The translations under genes were made by a program, and so were the position numbers. Below, in pieces: positions 1-13,700 of a stretch of DNA of 64,000 bases. Numbering within the stretch: position 1 is the stretch's first letter; each line of letters opens with the position of its first letter. This stretch comes from Emergomyces orientalis. Lineage: Eukaryota > Ascomycota > Eurotiomycetes > Onygenales > Ajellomycetaceae. The notes under the pieces were generated by a model that was not told the DNA's origin, ran no database searches, and saw only the letters and a program-made list of their open reading frames with translations. Location: the NCBI GenBank assembly GCA_002110485.1, contig MOWL01000046.1:186001-250000 (forward strand). The letters are read 5' to 3'.

Positions 1-129
1 ATCCCAATTCCACTGGAAAGGCGAACATGGGAGATTTGGGGTTATTTCGGTATAAATTCCCCATATCTATGACGCAAAACAGGACTTCCTATTGATTCAA
101 TATGAAATATATTTATTTATATATGTACC

Positions 130-2653
130 AAGATACTGGACGGTATCAGGTTCGTGCATCTTCGCATGGACGATTGGAAGCACGCTGCTTGCCTTTGGGC
201 TGAGCCCCCAACAAGCTATTGGGTGTGTGGTGGGTGGTTTGTTTGATAATCGCTGCTCTTGTTCCGCAGCGAATACTTTAACTCTCCCCTTTCTTCCGTC
301 TACATACTAAACTTCCCACATTTAATTAACCATGGGGCTGTTTTCTACTAGGTTGTTGGCGGAATGCTTACTGGATTACTTGCCGTGGCGTGTGGTTGGA
401 TGGGACAACTCCAGAATATCGGATTCACAGTTGCATCGCGGTTTTCATGGGGAATGAGAGGATGGTATTGTGAGAATTTGTACATCCTCGTTTTGATATC
501 GTGGAGTGTATCTATTGAACTAAGGTTAATTCGCTTTTGGGGGAAAGTCCCAGTCCTGATTCGAGTTTTTGTCGGATCGATTTGGTTTAGCATGCAGTCA
601 TACTGGCATATTATTTCCGTATCCAAGACTGGTGCCTTCTTTTTTGGATATGGAATGAAAATTGGGTTTTTTTTGGCTAACAATTGCGCTGTTTTATACT
701 TTTTATACTTAAGGGGCGGACAAGCGACTCGAGTTCCTGTGGGGGGCGATCATCCCGGGTAAGTCACTCTTTTGCTCATCCTCTCCACAGGACAATCGGC
801 CATTCAGCTGACGAGTTTGATATCTAGGGCTCGCACGCATGAAGAACTACTTCTCGGAGAGCTCCCATCTAACAACTAATGACTTCATTGGTGTGGTAAT
901 TTGGTACGCCGCGTTCATCCCGCTTGGTTCCTACAAAGCCATCTGCCATTTCATTCGTCCTTGTTGCACACCGTCCTGCATTGGGCTATTAATCTGGTGC
1001 GCGCTCCTACCCCGTTTCATTCCTTAATTTTAATTAAGTAGGCTATCCATATCTTAATTCCCATTGCTGCTATCTATCTTTCTACAGGGCCGTCACGAAC
1101 GCACATGGAGCAGGATCCATGTTTCACCACCCCCCAAGCACCGCCTCAGTCGGCTGGGGTATGCTCTACGGTATCAGTTCTATCCTGAGGGCTTGGGGTG
1201 CTGGTACCCTGGGCCAATCCGACTGGACGCGATATGCCAATCGACCCCTGGCACCCACCCTTTCCCAGCTCGTAGCTGCAACAGTTACCATTGTGATAAC
1301 TGCGATGGTTGGCATCATCGCGACGAGTGCTGCGAACGATTTGCTCGGCGAGATTTTGCGGAATCCCAAATATTTACTTGCGGCTATACAAGAGGAGTAT
1401 GAGTCTAGTCTACGGGCGAGGGCGGGGGTGTTTTTCGCGTCGGGGGGGATGGTTGCGACGCAGCTTGCGGTATGTCCCTTTCCTGTACTCGTGTAAGCTG
1501 GAATGAGAATGGATCTTTCTTGTTGATAATTTTGTGGATATTTTGCATATATCCATTATTATGAATTCTTCTTCGACGGGCATGGATATGGCCGGCCTCT
1601 GTCCAAAATAATATTAACATCATCCGTGGAAGCCATACAATGGCTTTGATCGGCTTTTGCTCGTAGTATGTTATGGGAGAGCCCCCCAGCCTATCTTAAA
1701 TAGGAGGCAGCGCTTAAGGCCCTTTCAAAGCTAATGATGTATCCATTCTAGACCCTGGCAACTCCTTGCAAACGCCACGAAGTCCCTATCCGTGCTGTCC
1801 GGCTTTGGGATCTTCACGGCCTCCCTGGCGTTCGTGTTACCTTTCATTTTACATTCCCTACCCCTTCTTCGGAGCTCTATAAATCAAATATATTTAAGTT
1901 AACTATTATCATGGAATACTTGCAATGGCATCATTCTAGCTGATTACCATCTCATCCGGCGGCATAAACTCAAGCTAGACAATCTCTACACGGGAGACCC
2001 AGATGGTATATCCTGGTATTGGCACGGGCTCAACTAGCGCGCGCTCTAGTTGCGTTCATAACTGGCGTGTGGCCGTTGTTTCGTGAGTTTATTTTCAATT
2101 TTCCTTTTTTTTTTTTGTAAAAAACCCCGGTCTTCATCTTCTACAGAACCTGTCGATGGCGCTCTGAGGTCCGAAGAGTATATAGAGATTCATTGTTTCG
2201 TAAATCCAACCATTACTATGCGCATATGCGCCCACTGTTCCACTAACAACCATCTAACCCAAAACAGCCGGCCTCATAGCTTCCGTAAACAACATCACCT
2301 ACCCATCCCTAGTGAACTGGGTCAAACTTTTCAACCTGACCTCCTTTGTCGGCCTCGTTATCAGCTTCACCACCATGACTGCCATCTGCTATATCTGGCC
2401 TCCTCTGGGACTAGGGGATCAGGCACCTTTCGTGGATATACGACAGGTGAACGCGGTGCATTCCGCTTTGGTTGACCGGGAGGGAATAGCAGGTGAGCAG
2501 GGAGGATCGGGATATGATGGAGACGTCAAAGGAGGTTTGAGGATGGGTTACCGCGAGCGTTTGAGAGGGTCGTATGAAGCAGAAGCAAGAAAGGGTGCTT
2601 TTGCTTTGGGTTTGGTAGTTAACTCGCAAAATTATGAGGGCAAGGGAAAGTAG
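130..2653 (+). pseudogene. NCS1-family permease (uracil/allantoin type), broken
   Basis: Several exon-sized blocks read as a nucleobase-cation-symport-1 transporter, a 12-TM plasma-membrane importer of uracil, uridine or allantoin. Recognisable blocks in order are STLLAFGLSPQQAIG, FTVASRFSWGMRG, VFVGSIWFSMQSYW, a block resembling LWGAIIPG, HPPSTASVGWGMLYG, QSDWTRYANRP, SVLSGFGIF, ADYHLIRRHKLKLDN and NWVKLFNLTSFVG, ending at a stop at 2651-2653. The N-terminal region is missing or unrecognisable at the left. The frame breaks near 733 (extra base before LWGAIIPG), near 925 (before LVPTKPSAISF) and near 1610 (extra base before INIIRGS). A TAG at 2035-2037 replaces the Trp of the conserved HGLNW block. 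Introns interrupt several blocks, so individual shifts could be splice misreadings, but the TAG together with several shifts argues for a dead gene. The family call is firm; the exact substrate is not. Confidence 0.75.
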
Positions 2654-2791
2654 TGCTGCGGTTCTACATGTTTATATACTGCGTTCGGGATGCCCAACAA
2701 ACGATACGGGAACTGGAAGAAACAGCGAAGGGGAAAATTTCAAGTGAAAGTTTTCCAAACATTCTTACCATTCCCATTTCAGCTCAGGTCA

Positions 2792-2887
2792 CCTGTTATG
2801 GAAGTCAGCGTTTTTTGGGCCACCCGGGTTTACAAATCACATACCGATTGTTCTTATCAATGTCGCTGCCACAGGAACGATATATCC
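2792..2887 (-). pseudogene. Relic of a GDSL/SGNH hydrolase exon-intron junction
   Basis: Read on the minus strand, this stretch encodes GSDIDKNNR followed by a donor GTATGTGATTT and an intron-like 52 bp ending in CATAACAG. The same exon end (GSDTDKNNR), donor and intron are found in the GDSL-hydrolase gene at 53,270-53,358 on the opposite strand. The two share roughly 85 bp with scattered differences. The catalytic GDS block and everything downstream are missing here, so it is only a fragment of a related gene. Seen by direct comparison; the origin by duplication is inferred. Confidence 0.6.
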
Positions 2888-2920
2888 TTTTATTTCTCCC
2901 TTCTCCTTCACGTACAGACT

Positions 2921-2942
2921 GACAGACAGACAGACAGACAGA
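2921..2942. repeat. (GACA)n microsatellite
   Basis: About five and a half uninterrupted GACA units in an otherwise unremarkable intergenic stretch. Confidence 0.9.
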
Positions 2943-2953
2943 ATATGATTGGT

Positions 2954-5900
2954 ATGTTGCTGATGTGCGTTTGCTTGTAGCAACAAGAGGACAGGAAAGC
3001 CATCCTAAGGCCAGCAACATCGTCGTCAAAGAATTAAAACTATTGGCATGTAAAAATGTATAATCCCGTAAATCCCCTTGAGCTGAATATCAGAGAGCTA
3101 GGAATATGTTTCCAGAGCCGTTGCGAAATACAAAAATCTTATGTAAGGCTATTTCCCCTTGATATATTGATTTGATATATAGGTTTCCTCTCACCCAGTA
3201 TGTGCTTCTGGGTTTCTGGAGGCGTTGTGTTAATAGAAGCTTCCACACATAAAAAAAAGACCCCAAGGGTGCAGCCCAGAAAAATATCGGATGTAGAAAG
3301 TAAAAAGCAAGACGCTTTCTCAAGTATACAAGGGAAAGTTTTACCCAGGTAAATTTTTTATTTTTTATTTTTTATTTTTTGAATGTAATGCGCTCAGTTA
3401 GAGAGCGTATATACCTCTAGAGCTAAGTACTTGGCTGTAAAAAATAGGGGGGTTGATCGTCTGCTGCTCCCACCGCCGCACGAGCATTTTAGCTAAATAT
3501 TACTTTACCGGCTTCCAAGGTACATACATACATACATTTACCGGACGACCACATCCAAGATGAGTTCGCTCTGGTTCCTATCAGGTAACTTATCTTTCTT
3601 TCCAGGGCAGAGAATCGGAGATTGCAAACTCGTAATGAATAATGGTTGAGGAGACCTGAGAGCGTACCTTGGTACAGCCGTCTCCGAAAACACCCGAAAG
3701 AACAAATTTCATGTCCGTCTGGCACAGGCATTGCGTGATAGAGTAAATTTAAGCTTAAGATTATTTTACCCTTCATATTTTACAGCATTATTCTTTTTTT
3801 TAAAATTTATCCACTATGACTTGGGAGATAAGAAAACCCGTGGGCCAAGAGAACATTAATTATTAATTATTTTAATTATTATTATTTTGTAGATATCATG
3901 ATAAATATAAACTAACAAAGGATCCCTTTTGCGAATATATACATATATATATATATATTGCTATACATTCGTGAGCGGAAGCGCAAGAGAATCAAGGAAG
4001 AAAGAAATGTATGGATGGGAATTTCGGAACAGAATTAGATGGTTCCTTTAAATTAACTATATATTATACTGGTTTGAATATCTTCCTGCTAACTTACAAA
4101 CTTTAATGGAATGCAGCAAACAAAATAAACAAATAGGGACATAAAGAGAGAAAACAAACCAATCTTACTTTCGCGCGACGATCGTCCCTCCCAGACAATG
4201 CACAGTTGGTGGTAGTGGATTAGCATGTGCTGTATGGTATGACGAACATGATGGCTGTTGTCTTCCTCGCCTCTTGGCCACTGGGATGCCCACAGATATG
4301 TTGCAGAAACGGCGGGCGGAAAGCTGGTGGGGGATGGGAAAGAATTTCTTCTTTTCTTCAAGCGGCGTTTTGTTTCTGCCAGTTTGGTTTGGCAATACCT
4401 TTTGAGGTTTGTTGGGATTACCTACCGGGGAAGAGAAGGGAGCGAGGACGGGGGAGAAAGGAGGGTGAGCGCTAAGATGGAAGCCCGCACCGGGAGGAGG
4501 GATGCAGTACTCATCGCCTTTGGGTACCAAAGTAACTAAGTTCAAGGAGAAGTTAAGTAAGTAGCATTCTGTGAGACCCAACAGAGCTCTTATTGATATT
4601 TGCCACGGTAAGAGTGCCACCGTATCGCAGCGGGACTCACGGGAGGAGCCCACGGATTTGGATTTGTATTTGAAGAGATGCAGATCAAGGTAACATGGGT
4701 CCGGGATTGCCGTGAAATCCCGCTGAAGCGGAACGCACACCTGGCCTGACGACGGATGCATGGGAGCAAATGTGTTGGTGAGGTTAGTTAGAGTAGGTGA
4801 AGTCGTTCCCTGAGAGTGATCATACGCATTTACCGCAGGTTTTAGATCCTCCAACGAACCTGCATATCTGTTCGCAAACACTAGTAAGCTCCTAATAGTA
4901 TTCCGAAATGAGATCGAAATACGCAATCCTCATATGGGCCATGCTATCTATGGCGAGGTCTGTCTCATGCACGAAGTATAGTTCGAGATCTGTCGCTCCC
5001 CGAAGCCTTGGCATAGATAATGGGCCTGCGATGGGTTGATGACTCTGGGGAATGACAAGCAAAAAAAACAGAGAGCAGCCAACCACAACACATGCAGGTT
5101 TGTTGACATCCTCCGGCTCCTTGGTGTCGTCCAACGCCGAAATCGGATCAACAGGAACCCTGCTGGTCTTCCAGGGTTAGTTTTACCTAGCACAGGCTTA
5201 ATTTTGCTCCTCCACGCCAAGGTACACGCCCGGCTCTTGGCGATGAGGATCATTGTTCTAAACATTGTACTCCGCTCACCGTACTCAATTTCTTCCTTCC
5301 GACCCTGTTCACATCCCGTTTTATATTCGCAGGTCGTCTGAGATGGTACCCGCCATGCTTCATTAGAATTGACGATGAACCTGATCTGCGAATTATCCGA
5401 GGTTCAAGAGCACCCTGTAAAAAAGCTCACTGAGTTAAGCACAATGTGATAGACGAACTCGATTCCTTCCACCCGTGGAACGCTGTCCCAACCTTTTCAC
5501 CTGGATTAACATGCGTATATATTCGTGCTCCAAGCTATGAAGGCCAAGCCAGCACATCAGAGTGTAGAGTCCATAGCAAGATGCTTACCGACAAAAGAAG
5601 GCATATATACAGAATTAGGGACGCCAATCCCGTCCTTGGAGGGCGTTGCCAAACCCTTTTAGTTGCGCAGTGGATGGGAAAACGCATTCAGGATGTAACG
5701 CGAGGCATCACATTGCTGCACTGGGCACGTTTTCGCGGGGCGCAATTTTTGATGCATCCTGGCTGCACTTATCTTACCATATCCTTTTTTTTTTCATTTT
5801 TTTAAATTTAAAATTTAAAAATTTCTTCAATATTCACTGCAAAAACTTGTTCTCTGGTCGCCTGCACTGGTAAGCGAGCTGAGATTGTAAGGGAAAGCAT

Positions 5901-7379
5901 GATAAATTCTACCAAATATAACTAAAGGAATTCGTAGCGCATTTCGTCTTTTCGTTTTAATAATGATGACCGCTATCTAGAAGTCCAGGAAGAAGTCGGG
6001 TAACTGTTGTACTGTACATTCTGATTCGTGCCGTGCCCGTTCACTGGCGAATTCTTTCTGCCTTTGCTGTATGTTCCAACAAGAGTTTATCTTCTACCAA
6101 CATATAACGTGTATTTTCTTTCTTTCTTTCGTTTTATTTATTATTTTATTTTAATTTATTTATTTTTGGAGATCGGGTGTAGACTTCACTTTCCACTCCT
6201 TTCCCGGAAACCATAAACCCCGCCCCGGCGTGTAAGTGTGTAACTGGGCGATACTGCAGCAACATGCAAGGCATCTGTATGAGCAGTTCAACACCTCGGT
6301 TCCAGATAACCACATCGCACAGTGAAAAGAAATTAAAAAAAGTATTTATATTTGTGTTCAAACAAGACACAGGTAGAACATCACAATCGTGTTGGAGTGA
6401 CCGTTATCTTTTCCTGCTCTCTTGAGCTCGAGAGCTGTGGATAGATGACCCAATGATGGGGCGAGAGCTTTGTCCAGCACATGTATGCACGGAGTACTGC
6501 ATTGCCTGGGATTCAAACGAGCCCGTGCCAATTGTCCCATCCCCAAGGATGTAATAGCTTTCAAGCTTCCGTCGGCCAGATATCAGATGTAAGGCCCTTG
6601 GTAGCTGGTTGGTAAGGGTGCTCCCGGAACGCAGCTCAACCTTGGCCTTCCTACCGTGGCTGAAACTCAACACCGCTCCGTTGTCGGGGGAAGCTCCTTA
6701 GCGCCTTGAACATGTTCCCTGGTCAAGTTAAACCACGCTACCCAGGTAGGTTGTCCCCACACCACACACTGCAGGACAAGGTTTTGGGCGGATCTTGACG
6801 TTTTTGGGTCGCGCTTTGGGCTGGCCCATGCCACATTTATATACCATGCTTCTGATTGGTGTTCCAGGCCCTTATCTCTGATTCAGATAGCGCAGGGAAA
6901 AAAGCTTCGACAAATATTTTTCTTTCATCAGAACCCAACTTTTGTTCTCATGTCTGGCCCGCGGGGAAACATTAGAGACGATTGGAAGGGGCGAAGGAAT
7001 AGTGATCCTGTCCTCCTCGCCGTAGGTAAGTAAAACTCTGTTGGAATAATCTCCTCTGTAATTTTTGAAGCATTTAGAGGGCGAGTTATGTATGTCATCG
7101 TCTTGGGGAATTAAAGGGCATCAATAAAATTATAAAATAAAACCGATGGAAACAAGTAAGGTATTGCTCCCGTGCAAAATTTAGCTGTCGGAAATAATAT
7201 CAAGCTTGCCTTAATTGACATTGGCGTTTCGCCCATCATCCGTTGGAGAGCTGTAGGTAATTTGTAGTAATACTTTTTGCCACAGGTAATGTTTATCGGA
7301 ATCTAAAATCCCCAGCACGGGGCATTTTTCCCTTGCTATTTCCGGGCAGCCTTCACCTTTCCTTGACCCAGTGGATGAT
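2954..7379. other. Gene-poor interval upstream of GLT1
   Basis: No gene could be supported with confidence in this 4.4 kb. It holds a (T6A)n heptamer repeat at 3354-3380, alternating TA tracts near 3947-3963, and T-rich runs near 5785-5815 and 6115-6165. One minus-strand open frame of 253 codons is listed separately as doubtful. Confidence 0.6.
4165..4926 (-). pseudogene. Doubtful open frame, possibly a decayed LysM-type secreted protein
   Basis: A 253-codon minus-strand frame with no convincing start context. Two short stretches recall LysM (chitin-binding) domains: a segment beginning CDTVALLPWQISIRALLGL and ending VPKGDEYCIPPP, and an upstream SSGQVCVP ending. No signal peptide opens the frame, the cysteine and tryptophan pattern is incomplete, and the C-terminal third is low-complexity and basic. 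If this was a LysM effector it is degenerate. It may equally be a chance open frame. Confidence 0.2.
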
Positions 7380-7639
7380 TTATCTTCCTTTTTCTCATCC
7401 TCTTTCTCTTTTATATCCCCCCCTTCCACCATTTTCGACCCGAAAGCCCCAGGCAGCAGAGACACAATTGGCATCTCAAGCCCCCAAAACGTACTGAATC
7501 AGCGATCTATTCGGTCCTTCCAAGGTTGTGACGACATCAATCTGGCAACCTTTTGTGTCCACATCGCCGGTTTGGTAGCTTTTATAAAAGTAAAAAGAGC
7601 GAAACCCAGAGCCACCCCCATAGAACGGATATAAGATAA
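7380..7639 (+). promoter_or_regulatory. GLT1 promoter with candidate GATA sites
   Basis: AGATAA lies at 7634-7639 on the plus strand and its complement TTATCT at 7380-7385, about 100 and 350 bp before the GLT1 start codon. A pyrimidine-rich tract follows at 7383-7412, as is common near fungal transcription starts. GATA factors of the AreA/NIT2 type control nitrogen genes in ascomycetes through HGATAR sites, so these are plausible. Six-base matches also occur by chance. Confidence 0.35.
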
Positions 7640-7734
7640 TCTCATCTTCAGCCAAATACCTTCATATCCAAACCACCACGTAGTCTCGCGTGTCTTTTGC
7701 CATTTATCAATATCTGTCGGCCACCGACGGAAAC

Positions 7735-10700
7735 ATGGGTTTCTTGGAACGGGTTTATGGTCAAATCATTGAAGAGGAACAGCCGTTTGAGTATACAGAG
7801 TACAAGGCTGAGAAGGGATATGGCTGGGCAGAGGCCTTGCCGAAACGGCAGGGTCTCTATGATCCCGAGCTGGAGAAAGATGCTTGCGGTGTAGGCTTCA
7901 CGGCGTGAGTTGAATATTCCCTTCCTTGGTGGTGGTGGTGGATAGTAATGTTGCCGCTAACGGTTCTGTCAAGCCATATCAAGGGGAAGGCGAGCCATAA
8001 AATCGTCAGCGATGGTAAGAACGTCACAAAGCCCTTTTTCTTGTAGCATGGATGATTCTAACCTCTGTTGTTTTGTATAGCCCGTAATTTGCTCTGTAAT
8101 ATGACCCATCGCGGTGCGGTTGGGTCTGATTCAAGAGACGGCGATGGAGCGGGAGTGATGACCAGCATCCCGCACAAGCTCTTTGTGAAGCACTTCGCTC
8201 GTGATGCCGGGGTTGAGCTCCCTCCAATGGGCCAGTATGCCACGGGAAACTTGTTCTTTAAGCCTGACTCTGAAACACTGAAAGAATCTATAGCTACTTT
8301 TGAAGAGCTGGCGAGAGAACTTCATCTGCGGGTGTTGGGTTGGCGTGATGTTCCCCGTGATTCAACCTTGTTAGGACCTGCTGCGCTCTCTCGCGAACCC
8401 ATTATCATGCAACCGTTTGTAGTGCTCCAGTCTGCCTATGGCGACGGGGTGAGGCCAGAGACTACAGACTCGGAGCAGTTCGATGAACGCTTTTTTGAAC
8501 GCCAGCTTTATTTCCTCCGAAAACGCGCGACTCATGTGCTCGGCCTTGCAAACTGGTTCTACCTCTGCTCCCTCAGCAACCGCAACATCGTCTACAAGGG
8601 CCAGTTGGCTCCCGTCCAAGTCTACGAGTACTATCATGATCTAGTCTCCGTTGATTATGAAGGCCATTTCGCCTTGGTTCACTCTCGATTCTCAACAAAT
8701 ACATTCCCGTCTTGGGATCGCGCTCAACCACTCCGCTGGGCTGCACATAATGGTGAAATTAATACGTTACGCGGCAATAAGAACTGGATGAGAGCGAGAG
8801 AAGGAGTTTTACGATCTGATATCTTCGGTGATGAGCTTGACTATCTCTACCCAATCGTTGAGGACGGTGGCTCTGATTCGGCTGCCTTCGACAATGTTCT
8901 TGAACTACTCACCATAAACGGAGTTTTATCCTTGCCAGAAGCTGTGATGCTCATGGTACCAGAGGCGTGGCAGGACAATCCTGCTATGGACCCTGAAAAG
9001 GCTGCTTTCTACGAGTGGGCTGCTTGCCAGATGGAGCCGTGGGATGGCCCAGCACTCTTCACTTTCTCCGACGGACGTTACTGTGGGGCTAACTTAGATC
9101 GCAATGGTCTTCGACCCTGCCGATACTACATTACGGACGACGATCGCATCATTTGCGCATCTGAAGTTGGCGCGATTCCATTTGACCCCGAGCGCATCAT
9201 TGAAAAAGGGCGTCTACAGCCCGGAAAAATGTTGCTCGTTGACACAGTGGCTGGAAGGATCATTGACGACACTGAGTTGAAAAGCACTGTCGCCAGCCGC
9301 CAGGATTTTAGATCTTGGGTTGACAGAGAACTGCTTCGCCTCCCTGAAATTCAAAAAAGGTTGATAGAGACAAAGGTTGACTTAACATATACTTTGGACG
9401 ATTCAGCGGTCCAGGGTGATGTGAGACTCAAGGCATTTGGCTATTCCTACGAGCAAGTCAGTCTCATTTTGGGCCCTATGGCTGCGGATTCGAAGGAGGC
9501 GCTTGGATCAATGGGTAACGATGCGCCACTCGCATGCCTTGCTCAACAGCCACGGCTTCTATATGAATATTTCCGTCAGCTTTTTGCGCAGGTCACCAAC
9601 CCTCCCATCGATCCGATTCGGGAGGCAATTGTCATGTCTCTGGAATGTTACGTAGGCCCACAAGGGAATCTTCTGGAGATGGATTCTTCGCAATGCCATC
9701 GTCTCCTTCTCACTTCACCAATCTTATCACTGAATGAGTTCAGCGCGATCAAAAATATTGCCTCCGTTCATGCGGACTGGCCCGTCAAAACAATTGATAT
9801 CACATTTGAGAAAGCCAAGGGGGTTCAGGGTTACCTGGACGCTCTGGACGATATTTGCAATGCTGCAACTGAAGCTGTTGAGAACAGCGATAAAGTCCTT
9901 ATCCTTTCTGACAGGGCCACCTGCGCCAACCGAGTTCCTGTCTCTACCCTTCTTGCTACCGGCCTTGTCCACCACCATCTCGTTCGAAACAAATGGCGGT
10001 CACTAGCTGCTTTGATTGTCGAAACTGCAGAAGCTCGAGAGGTACATCACATGTGCGTACTTCTTGGATATGGTGCTGATGGTATCTGCCCGTACCTGGC
10101 TATCGAATGCATTCTGAAGATGAACCGTGAGAATCTGATCCGTAAGAAACTTTCCGACGAGAAGGTCATCGAAAACTACAAGTCGTCGGTTGATGGTGGT
10201 ATTCTCAAAGTCATGAGTAAAATGGGTATCTCGACCCTTCAAAGTTACAAGGGCGCACAGATCTTTGAAGCCCTCGGGATCGATGACAGCGTTATTGACC
10301 GTTGTTTTGCTGGTACTGCTAGTAGGATAAGAGGCATGACCTTTGAGCAGATCGCGCAGGATGCGTTTGCCTTCCACGAGAAAGGCTTTCCATCGCGAAA
10401 TATTAGTGAGATCCCTGGATTGCCGGAATCCGGCGAATATCATTGGCGTGACGGTGGTGAACACCATATCAACGATCCGGTCAGCATTGCCAACATCCAG
10501 GACGCAGTGCGTACCAAAAACGATAGATCTTATGAAGCTTATGCACGTTCGGAACATGAGCAGATCAAGAACTGTACGCTACGTGGACTGCTTGATTTTG
10601 ATTTTGAACAACGCACTCCTGTGCCAATTGATCAAGTTGAGCCTTGGACCGAGATTGTTCGTCGCTTTGTGACTGGTGCCATGTCTTATGGATCTATTTC

Positions 10701-13700
10701 CATGGAATCTCATTCTTCTCTTGCCATTGCGATGAATAGGCTCGGAGGCAAGTCAAATACGGGAGAAGGTGGTGAAGATGCGGGGCGTAGCAAGGTGATG
10801 GATAATGGTGACACAATGAGATCCGCCATCAAGCAGATCGCTTCTGGCCGATTTGGTGTTACATCTAACTATCTTGCTGATGCTGATGAACTTCAAATTA
10901 AAATGGCCCAGGGCGCCAAACCTGGTGAAGGAGGAGAACTTCCTGGCCATAAAGTTTCCGCCGAGATTGGCAAGACCCGCCACTCCACCCCAGGCGTGGG
11001 ACTTATTTCACCACCACCACACCACGATATCTATTCAATCGAAGATTTGAAACAACTCATTTATGATCTGAAATGTTCAAACCCTCGAGCCCGCGTTTCT
11101 GTCAAGCTCGTCTCTGAGGTTGGCGTTGGTATTGTTGCTTCGGGTGTGGCCAAGGCCAAGGCAGATCATATCTTGATATCTGGTCATGATGGAGGTACCG
11201 GAGCTTCTCGATGGACCGGGATAAAATATGCTGGGCTTCCCTGGGAACTCGGTCTTGCAGAGACTCATCAGACGCTGGTTCTTAACGATCTTCGAGGCCG
11301 TGTTATCGTTCAGACTGATGGTCAACTTCGAACAGGTAGGGATGTGGCGATGGCGTGTTTGCTTGGAGCAGAGGAATGGGGCTTTGCAACGACACCTCTC
11401 ATTGCTATGGGTTGTGTGATGATGCGGAAATGCCATTTGAAGTGAGTTTTACTGATATTTCTCCATTTTAATTTCCGATGATTTTTTTCTTTCCAAACGG
11501 ACTTTCGTCATGGTCACCTAATACTCTGCCTGTCTCTGTCTGTATCGGCGATTGCAAGGCTTGTTCTGTTGTCTCCGATTTGATTGTGATTCCTGTTGTT
11601 GTTTTCAGAGAAAGCAACGCATTCTTTTTATAATGTTTCATTTTGTTTCTTCCTTTTCCATTTCTTCCGTTTTTCCTTTTCCATGTACCAGATTTCCAAA
11701 TGTTTCCCATAGTAGTGTATCGCTAACCATTCTTTAATCGTATAGCACCTGTCCTGTTGGAATTGCAACTCAGGATCCTGCTCTCCGGCAAAAATTCAAA
11801 GGAACCCCTGAGCATGTTATCAACTTTTTTTACTATATCGCGAACGAACTACGGGCGATCATGGCCAAGTTAGGAATTCGTACGATTAACGAGATGGTAG
11901 GTCGTGCTGACCTTTTGAAGATGCGGGATGATCTCCCGTCATCCAAAATGGAAAATATCGATCTATCTCTCATTCTCACCCCTGCCCACTCCCTCCGCCC
12001 TGGTGTAGCGACCTACAATGTTCGCAAACAAGACCATCGCCTCCATGTTCGTCTGGATAACAAGCTCATTGCTGAGTCCGAGCTAGCGCTAGAAAAAGGG
12101 TTACCATGTCGAATTGAGTGCGACGTTGTTAACACTGATCGCGCAATGGGTGCTACTCTTTCTTACCAGATTAGTCGTCGGTATGGAGAAGCTGGCCTCC
12201 CGCAAGATACTATTCACGCAAATATCAAAGGATCTGCTGGTCAGTCCTTTGGTGCGTTCCTTGCACCTGGTGTGACCTTAGAGCTTGAGGGCGATGCAAA
12301 TGATTACGTCGGTAAAGGCTTGTCTGGAGGCCGTTTGATCATCTATCCTCCTCGCAGCGCGGTTTTTAAATCCGAGGAGAACATCATTGTTGGAAATGTC
12401 TGCTTGTACGGTGCCACACTTGGTCACTGTTATTTCCGTGGTGTAGCCGCTGAACGATTTGCTGTGCGTAACTCCGGTGCTACAGCGGTGGTAGAAGGCG
12501 TTGGTGATCATGGTTGTGAATACATGACCGGAGGCCGTATTCTGATTCTCGGGCCGACTGGCCGCAATTTCGCAGCTGGTATGTCTGGTGGTATCGCCTA
12601 TGTCCTTGATGTGAACCAGGACTTCCACTCGAAAATCAACATGGAAATGGTTGAAGTTTCTAGAATCGAAGACCCAACGGAGATTGCCTTCGTACGAGGC
12701 CTCATCGAAGACCATCATCACTATACCGGCTCAGAACTTGCTGCCCGTATCCTTCTTGACTTTACTCGGGCGCTGAATCATTTCGTGAAAGTTTTACCTA
12801 CCGATTATAAAAGGGTATTGGAGCAAGAAGCTACAAAAGCTGCCGCTGCCAAAAAGACAGAATTCACGCTTCCACATTTGCCCGGAAAACCTACAAGGGA
12901 GGCCGCTGAAACAGCCCATAATCGCCACGAGGAAGCCAAGAAGACCGATCTCCTGGATATTGAGGACAGCGTCGGTGACTCGAAGACAGAGAAAAAGCGC
13001 ACTGCGTTGATCCTCGACAAGACTAAGGGTTTTATGAAGTATAACCGCCATAGTGAGAAATACCGTAACCCAAAGACGCGAACTCGCGACTGGGCTGAAT
13101 TGAACACACGGTTGACAGAAGACGAATTGAAATACCAGTCTGCTCGTTGTATGGACTGTGGTGTTCCCTTCTGTCAGTCTGATACTGGATGCCCTATATC
13201 AAACATTATTCCCAAGTGGAATGAACTTGTCTTTCAGAATCAGTGGCAGGACGCCTTGAATCGATTGCTCATGACAAACAACTTCCCCGAGTTCACAGGT
13301 CGCGTTTGCCCAGCCCCTTGCGAAGGCGCTTGCGTTCTCGGAATCATTGACGATCCCGTTGGTATCAAGAGTATTGAATGTGCAATAATTGACCGGGGCT
13401 TCGAAATGGGCTGGATGGTTCCTACTCCTCCGCCAAGTCGCACTGGCAAAACTGTCGCAATTATTGGCTCCGGGCCCGCAGGCCTTGCTGCTGCAGATCA
13501 ACTCAACCGTGCTGGCCACACCGTAACTATATATGAACGTGCCGATCGCATTGGAGGATTGCTGATGTATGGTATTCCAAACATGAAGCTTGACAAAAAG
13601 ATCGTTCAAAGACGAGTTGACTTCATGGCGGCAGAAGGCGTCATATTCGTCACCAACACCGCCGTCGGACCAGAGGGAGATATTTCTTTGGAACAACTAC

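Noticed and set aside
6500..6560. tRNA-like B-box (minus-strand GTTTGAATCCC)
   Set aside because: The flanking bases cannot form a T-stem or acceptor stem and no A-box is placed correctly.
11442..11745. Frame break at residue 1191 of GLT1
   Set aside because: It is a 304-bp GT..AG intron. Joining restores the 3Fe-4S motif exactly.
10003..13696. Long minus-strand open frames opposite GLT1 (for example 10,003-10,557, 12,278-12,721, 13,199-13,696)
   Set aside because: They are shadows of the GLT1 coding frame with no recognisable protein and no splice signals of their own.
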